In this document: positions 5,233 to 9,054 of the stretch, in pieces
How positions within the stretch are numbered: position 1 is the stretch's first letter
How the letters are laid out: each line of letters begins with the position of its first letter
Position numbers and translations under genes: made by a program
The notes under the pieces: model-generated
Database searches by the model: none
The model's input: the letters and a program-made list of their open reading frames with translations, nothing else
Told to the model about the DNA's origin: nothing
Assembly: GCA_031287245.1 (NCBI GenBank)
Contig: JAITTD010000174.1
Span: 1 to 9,054 of the forward strand
Direction: 5' to 3'
From: Bacteroidales bacterium
GTDB lineage: Bacteria; Bacteroidota; Bacteroidia; Bacteroidales; UBA4181
Length of the DNA stretch: 9,054 bases

Positions 5233-7272
5233 TTGGAGTTTCAGTTAATTTCAGATTTTGAACCGAGTGGCGATCAACCGGAGGCGATTCGCCAGTTGAC
5301 GGAGGGTTTGTCCACGGATTTTCCTTACCACACCTTGTTGGGAGTAACGGGTTCGGGTAAGACTTTTACCATTGCCAACGTGCTGGCAAAGTTGAACCGC
5401 CCCGCCCTCGTCCTGAGCCACAACAAAACGCTGGCGGCACAACTTTACGGAGAGTTCAAAACTTTTTTCCCGCACAATGCTGTGGAATATTTTGTGTCGT
5501 ACTATGATTACTACCAGCCCGAAGCCTATATGCCCACTACCGACACCTATATTGAGAAGGACATGGCTATCAACGACGAGATTGACAAACTGCGGCTGAG
5601 AGCCACCTCGGCGCTGCTTGCGGGCAGGCGGGACGTCATCGTGGTGTCGTCTGTTTCCTGCCTCTACGGAATCGGCAATCCGGCAGATTTTTCTGAAAAT
5701 ACCATCACCATCAAAAAAGGGATGCTCATCAGTCGCAATAAATTTTTGCACCAGTTGGTCAGCAGCCTTTATTTCCGCAGCGAACTGGATTTCAAACGCG
5801 GTACCTTCCGTGTCAAGGGCGATACGATTGACGTATATCCTGCATACAGCGACACTGCGCTCCGAATCGTTTTCTGGGGCGATGAAATTGAGGAAATTCA
5901 ACAGTTTGACCCCATCAATAACCATATAGAAGCCTCGTTTGAAGAGATACATATCTATCCTGCCAATATATTCGTGACCACCAAAGAACGGCAACAAGCC
6001 GCTTTTGTGCAGATACAGGAGGATATGGTGAAGCAGGTGACTTTTTTCAAGGATTGTGGACGGGATCTCGAAGCCAAACGTTTGGAAAACCGTGTCATCT
6101 ACGATTTGGAAATGATGCGCGAACTGGGATACTGTTCGGGCATTGAGAATTACTCGCGCTATTTCGACGCCCGCGCTGCCGGCACGCGCCCATTCTGTCT
6201 GATAGACTATTTTCCCAAGGATTTCATTACGGTGATTGACGAAAGTCACGTCACCCTTTCGCAAATTCATGCTATGTATGGCGGCGACCATTCCCGCAAG
6301 TTGAATTTGGTGGAATATGGCTTTCGCTTGCCGTCGGCTGCCGATAATCGCCCGCTCACCTTCGAGGAATTTGAAGGATTGATAGGGCAAACCGTGTATG
6401 TAAGCGCCACGCCTGCCCGCTACGAACTGGAAAAGAGCGGCGGCGTGGTGGTAGATCAGGTGATTCGTCCCACAGGGCTGCTCGACCCGCCCATTATCAT
6501 CAAGCCAAGCCTCAACCAGATTGACGACCTGCTGGAAAATATTCAGCAATGCGCCGAAAAAGACGAAAGGGTGCTGGTGACAACCCTCACCAAACGAATG
6601 GCAGAGGAGTTGGCAATATATATGACGAAAGCAGGCGTCCGTTGCCGGTATATCCACTCGGATGTGGAAACTCTGGAGCGCGTAGAAATCATGGAAAACC
6701 TTCGTGCAGGACTCTTTGATGTGCTGATTGGCGTGAACCTGTTGCGCGAAGGCTTAGACCTGCCCGAAGTGTCGCTGGTAGCCATTCTCGACGCCGACAA
6801 GGAAGGCTTTCTGCGTTCCGCCCGTTCGCTCACACAAACAGCAGGACGGGCAGCCCGCAATATCAACGGGCGCGTCATCATGTATGCCGACAAAATAACA
6901 GACAGCATGCAGCAAACCATCGACGAAACCGACCGACGCCGGAAGAAACAGTTGGAATACAACAGGGAGCACCACATCACCCCGACACAAATCACCAAAG
7001 CGCGGGGTTCCATCATGGGATTGCGAAAAGCAGAGGAAACGAGCGTTGACAACAGCAAGATTTATTCCGACCCTGTGGTCCCATCGTCTGTGGCTGCCGA
7101 ACCTGTGGTGCAATATATGGACAGCAAGGCGCTGGAAAAAACCATCGCCTATACCAAAAAACAGATGCAGCAAGCCGCCAAAGACCTCGACTTTATGGAG
7201 GCTGCACGACTGCGCGACGAAATGTATGCGCTTCAAAAACTGCGCAACGAAAAAGGAAAACAATATGAATAA
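5233..7272 (+). CDS. uvrB: UvrB, excinuclease ABC subunit B (TTG start)
   Basis: UvrB is the DNA-damage-verifying helicase of nucleotide excision repair; it is loaded by UvrA and recruits the UvrC nuclease. Starting at TTG 5233 the protein has 679 residues, close to the 673 of E. coli, and opens with (M)EFQLISDFEPSGDQPEAI as the family does. Motifs, numbered from that start: Walker A GVTGSGKT (37-44), the damage-probing beta-hairpin VEYFVSYYDYYQPEAY (84-99), Walker B DESHVT (336-341), SATPARYE (391-398), the motif V region LLREGLDLPEV (about 504-514), QTAGRAARN (535-543), and the C-terminal UVR domain (about 634-669, FMEAARLRDEMYALQKL), which binds UvrC. All look intact. An in-frame ATG at 5167 or TTG at 5161 would add 22-24 residues encoded by the hairpin sequence (GKGEPACSPCLFAL), unlike any UvrB N-terminus I know. 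uvrA and uvrC are not in the window. The gene is followed 10 bases later by the LRR gene. Confidence 0.97.
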   Translation: MEFQLISDFEPSGDQPEAIRQLTEGLSTDFPYHTLLGVTGSGKTFTIANVLAKLNRPALVLSHNKTLAAQLYGEFKTFFPHNAVEYFVSYYDYYQPEAYMPTTDTYIEKDMAINDEIDKLRLRATSALLAGRRDVIVVSSVSCLYGIGNPADFSENTITIKKGMLISRNKFLHQLVSSLYFRSELDFKRGTFRVKGDTIDVYPAYSDTALRIVFWGDEIEEIQQFDPINNHIEASFEEIHIYPANIFVTTKERQQAAFVQIQEDMVKQVTFFKDCGRDLEAKRLENRVIYDLEMMRELGYCSGIENYSRYFDARAAGTRPFCLIDYFPKDFITVIDESHVTLSQIHAMYGGDHSRKLNLVEYGFRLPSAADNRPLTFEEFEGLIGQTVYVSATPARYELEKSGGVVVDQVIRPTGLLDPPIIIKPSLNQIDDLLENIQQCAEKDERVLVTTLTKRMAEELAIYMTKAGVRCRYIHSDVETLERVEIMENLRAGLFDVLIGVNLLREGLDLPEVSLVAILDADKEGFLRSARSLTQTAGRAARNINGRVIMYADKITDSMQQTIDETDRRRKKQLEYNREHHITPTQITKARGSIMGLRKAEETSVDNSKIYSDPVVPSSVAAEPVVQYMDSKALEKTIAYTKKQMQQAAKDLDFMEAARLRDEMYALQKLRNEKGKQYE

Positions 7273-7282
7273 TATACGATAA

Positions 7283-8272
7283 ATGAAAAATAGTATGAGA
7301 ATCAAAAAACGAAAAATACTGTGCTGTTTGGCAATCTTTTGTGGAATGTGCTCGTGGTTGTACGGGCAGGATGTTGATCAGCAAATTACTATGACCACCA
7401 AAGCCTTGCAGATACATTTGCGAGGCGCTTTCATGCAAAGGCATGACGAGGCACAGGCAACGGTGGACTGGGGCGACGGAACGAAAGATTTCGTGACAGG
7501 TTGCAGTTTGGCAAATTACGCATTTGGGGCAAATCATCAGTATATCGGCGAAACGCCCAGAACCATTACCATCCATTCTACGTTTTTATCCGAGTTGGAT
7601 TGTTCACATAATCAGATTACCTCATTGGATGTGAGTAAACACGCGGCATTAAATATATTGCTGTGTGGCGAAAATCAACTCACCGCTTTGGATATAAAAG
7701 CCAATACTGCGTTAATCGCATTGCACTGTGAAGAAAATCATATTGCAACGCTGGATGTGAGCATGAATACGAAGTTGAACCATTTATGGTGTCACACAAA
7801 CCGGCTTGCGGCATTGGACGTGAGCAACAATACGGCATTGATTAAATTATGGTGCTCCGACAATCAACTTACCGCGTTAGAGGTGAGCAGGAATACGGAA
7901 TTGACCTTTTTATGGTGTGCCGCTAACAAATTTACAAACTTGGATGTGAGCCACAATACGAAGCTAATCGAACTGTACTGTGACAATAATCAACTGACTG
8001 CGCTGGATGTGAGCGCCAATCCGGCATTGTTTGAATTACTCTGTAACAAAAACCGGCTTACCGCATTGGACGTGAGCCACAATGCAGCATTGACCTTTCT
8101 ATGGTGTCACGATAATCCATTGACTGAATCGGCATTGCATGTTTTGTTCGGCAGTTTACCCGAACGTGACGGAAATATGAAGGGGCATCTCAGGTCTGAT
8201 TTCAATCCGGAACACGACACAGCCGCTCACCGCCTTATCCTCGACAAAGGATGGGATCTAATTGCTGATTAG
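7283..8272 (+). CDS. Secreted leucine-rich-repeat protein with a cysteine ladder
   Basis: This 329-residue protein has a Sec signal peptide (basic MKNSMRIKKRK, hydrophobic ILCCLAIFCGMCSWLYG, probable cleavage near residue 28-29). A short N-terminal region with VDWGDGT (61-67), a motif found in PKD-like domains, is followed by leucine-rich repeats from about 103 to 281. The repeat is 21 residues, LxCxxNxLTALDVSxNTxLxx, with the Cys at 107, 128, 149, 170, 191, 212, 233, 254 and 275, exactly 21 apart. The C-terminal cap runs to KGWDLIAD, a common ending for this class. I see no type-IX sorting domain, lipobox or membrane anchor, so it is probably periplasmic or released. Bacteroidota carry many such LRR proteins, often linked to surface binding; no specific ligand can be named. 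The start is ATG 7283; ATG 7295 (MRIKKRKILCC) is an equally plausible signal start. It lies 10 bases downstream of uvrB and may be read through from it. Confidence 0.85.
   Translation: MKNSMRIKKRKILCCLAIFCGMCSWLYGQDVDQQITMTTKALQIHLRGAFMQRHDEAQATVDWGDGTKDFVTGCSLANYAFGANHQYIGETPRTITIHSTFLSELDCSHNQITSLDVSKHAALNILLCGENQLTALDIKANTALIALHCEENHIATLDVSMNTKLNHLWCHTNRLAALDVSNNTALIKLWCSDNQLTALEVSRNTELTFLWCAANKFTNLDVSHNTKLIELYCDNNQLTALDVSANPALFELLCNKNRLTALDVSHNAALTFLWCHDNPLTESALHVLFGSLPERDGNMKGHLRSDFNPEHDTAAHRLILDKGWDLIAD
7595..8125 (+). repeat. 63-bp in-gene tandem repeats encoding the LRR units
   Basis: Eight full 63-bp units plus a partial ninth encode the 21-residue LRRs. The best conserved DNA part is around TTGGATGTGAGC...AATACG. 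The remainder, encoding the exposed positions after each Cys, varies. Such arrays can gain or lose whole units in frame. Confidence 0.8.
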
Positions 8273-8300
8273 GACAATTTAGATGAGATTCGCCAACGAT

Positions 8301-8492
8301 GCCGCCCTTTCAGGCATTCATTTTAATCTACGGACAAGACATTATGTATCCCCTAACGGGGAATTGAGTTATATTGAGATTTATTTCTTCTATTGATATG
8401 AATGTCCTACGGACAAGCGAACATTCCCCATTAGGGGATACATATCAATAGAAAATAGGATACAGGCATCTTCCAAAACCTCGTAGAGGTTT
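8301..8492. repeat. REP-like intergenic element: nested inverted repeats and short-loop hairpins
   Basis: No gene is apparent in 8273-8640. Instead there is a 21-bp inverted repeat, 8344-8364 against 8423-8443 (20 of 21 match), each arm itself a small hairpin (CCCC..GGGG). A perfect 11-bp inverted repeat, CTATTGATATG (8390-8400) with CATATCAATAG (8441-8451), interleaves with it. CTACGGACAAG is a direct repeat at 8328 and 8407. Two further tiny-loop palindromes are GTCC-TAC-GGAC (8404-8414) and AAACCTC-GTA-GAGGTTT (8476-8492). This matches the look of dispersed non-coding elements in Bacteroidales genomes. The rest, 8493-8640, is AT-rich and I see nothing definite in it. Confidence 0.65.
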
Positions 8493-8646
8493 CACAATAT
8501 AATTGAAGTTTTTGTTATAGCTATTTATTGAAGACTACTTAATCTGTGAATCAATACCATATATCATATTCGGACAAAGCAAATAGGAACCTCAAAAAAA
8601 GATTTAAGATTTTTTCAGTTTTATTTTTTTATTCAAAAACAATGTG

Positions 8647-8654
8647 TACATTTG
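8647..8654 (+). promoter_or_regulatory. Primary-sigma -7 box (TACATTTG)
   Basis: TACATTTG is an exact TAnnTTTG box followed by C, as is common in Bacteroidota. The region about 20 bases upstream is a T-run (8623-8632), giving a poor TTTT instead of TTTG at -33. It would start a transcript near 8660 running right through the sigma-54 site and the CA repeat. No clear gene lies downstream within the window. Confidence 0.45.
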
Positions 8655-8742
8655 CCCCCTCTTGATGAAACCCAAATGAAGTGAAATTCATTCAACAAAG
8701 TGACTGTGATGAAGCAAAAAATGTTCATAAATACTCCTTCTG

Positions 8743-8765
8743 AATCCCCAATAAAATTAGGGATT
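8743..8765. promoter_or_regulatory. Palindrome just upstream of the sigma-54 site
   Basis: AATCCC (8743-8748) and GGGATT (8760-8765), with AAT (8750-8752) and ATT (8756-8758) inside, make a 9-bp stem with one mismatch and an AAA loop. It ends 9 bases before the -24 element. It may be a regulator site or an RNA hairpin; it is closer than most enhancer sites for sigma-54 activators. Confidence 0.4.
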
Positions 8766-8774
8766 AGCGAAGTT

Positions 8775-8821
<47 letters not shown>

Positions 8822-8883
8822 CTTACATCATGTACGCCCGCGCGTAATATAAAAAATTATTTCCGAAACTTATACATAGCAAC

Positions 8884-9054
8884 AAAAAAACTGTTACAAA
8901 TTGTTACAGGTAGTTATATGTTGTTACAAATTGTACGTTTGTTTAACAACCGTATAACCATAAAAAAACTGTTACAGGTTGTTACAGGTAGTTATATGTT
9001 GTTACATATTGGTTCATGTAACAACTGTATAACCATGTATAACTATCATATAAC
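8884..9054 (+). repeat. Array D: 78-bp tandem repeat made of 10-bp GTTACA units with inverted right half; runs off the window
   Basis: Copy 1 starts at 8884 and copy 2 at 8962 (AAAAAAACTGTTACA in both), a 78-bp period. Inside each, GTTACA-like cores sit exactly 10 bases apart: 8893, 8903, 8913, 8923, 8933 and 8971, 8981, 8991, 9001. The right half of each copy carries the inverted core (GTATAAC at 8952; 9027 and 9037, with CATATAAC at 9047), again 10 bases apart. No gene is seen from 8822 to 9054. Confidence 0.85.

Noticed and set aside
5251..6657. 468-codon minus-strand frame opposite uvrB
   Set aside because: Antisense shadow of an intact UvrB; long reverse frames are common opposite GC-balanced genes.
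8258..8272. Hairpin CTAAT-TGCTG-ATTAG at the LRR stop codon
   Set aside because: Five weak, mostly A-T pairs with no following T-run; not a credible terminator.

Overview
The window looks like chromosomal DNA of a Bacteroidales-type Bacteroidota. Supporting signs are -7 boxes of the TAnnTTTG class, start codons without Shine-Dalgarno sequences, an HU-HIG type HU protein, a secreted leucine-rich-repeat protein with the LxCxxNxLTxLDVSxNTxL repeat, and AT-rich junctions of the AATTACGAATTA type. Coding DNA is fairly GC-balanced, while the long intergenic stretches are AT-rich and full of repeats.

Layout. The left end holds the 3' tail of an unidentified gene (3-134), followed 5 bases later by a lipoprotein of the GH28 polygalacturonase/right-handed beta-helix family (140-1510). 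Converging on it from the minus strand is a two-gene unit: a PPi-type phosphofructokinase (4120-2843) and then a LarA-family (nickel-pincer racemase/epimerase) protein (2812-1538). The unit is driven by a recognisable Bacteroidota promoter at 4145-4175. Next comes about 0.6 kb without a convincing gene (4153-4786). It carries three helically spaced repeat arrays: an 11-bp array, an inverted relative of it with a 10.5-bp average period, and five exact 22-bp hairpin units. To its right on the plus strand are an HU-family DNA-binding protein (4787-5164), UvrB (5233-7272) and a secreted LRR protein (7283-8272). The last 780 bases have no convincing gene. They hold a hairpin-rich REP-like element, a primary-sigma -7 box, a full-consensus sigma-54 promoter running directly into a (CA)16 microsatellite, and a 78-bp tandem repeat built of 10-bp units that leaves the window.

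How it may fit together. The partial gene and GH28 look like part of a plant-polysaccharide (pectin-like) utilisation locus. The PFK and LarA-like proteins suggest cytoplasmic sugar-phosphate and 2-hydroxy-acid metabolism. No LarB/C/E cofactor genes and no uvrA/uvrC are in the window. UvrB is the repair helicase of nucleotide excision repair. The LRR gene starts 10 bases after it and may be co-transcribed.

The most unusual content is non-coding: several short-period arrays tuned to about one or two turns of DNA within 5 kb, two of them built as inverted pairs, and the sigma-54 promoter whose predicted start site lies inside a dinucleotide microsatellite. I do not recognise these arrays as a named element. 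All functions proposed for them are inference.
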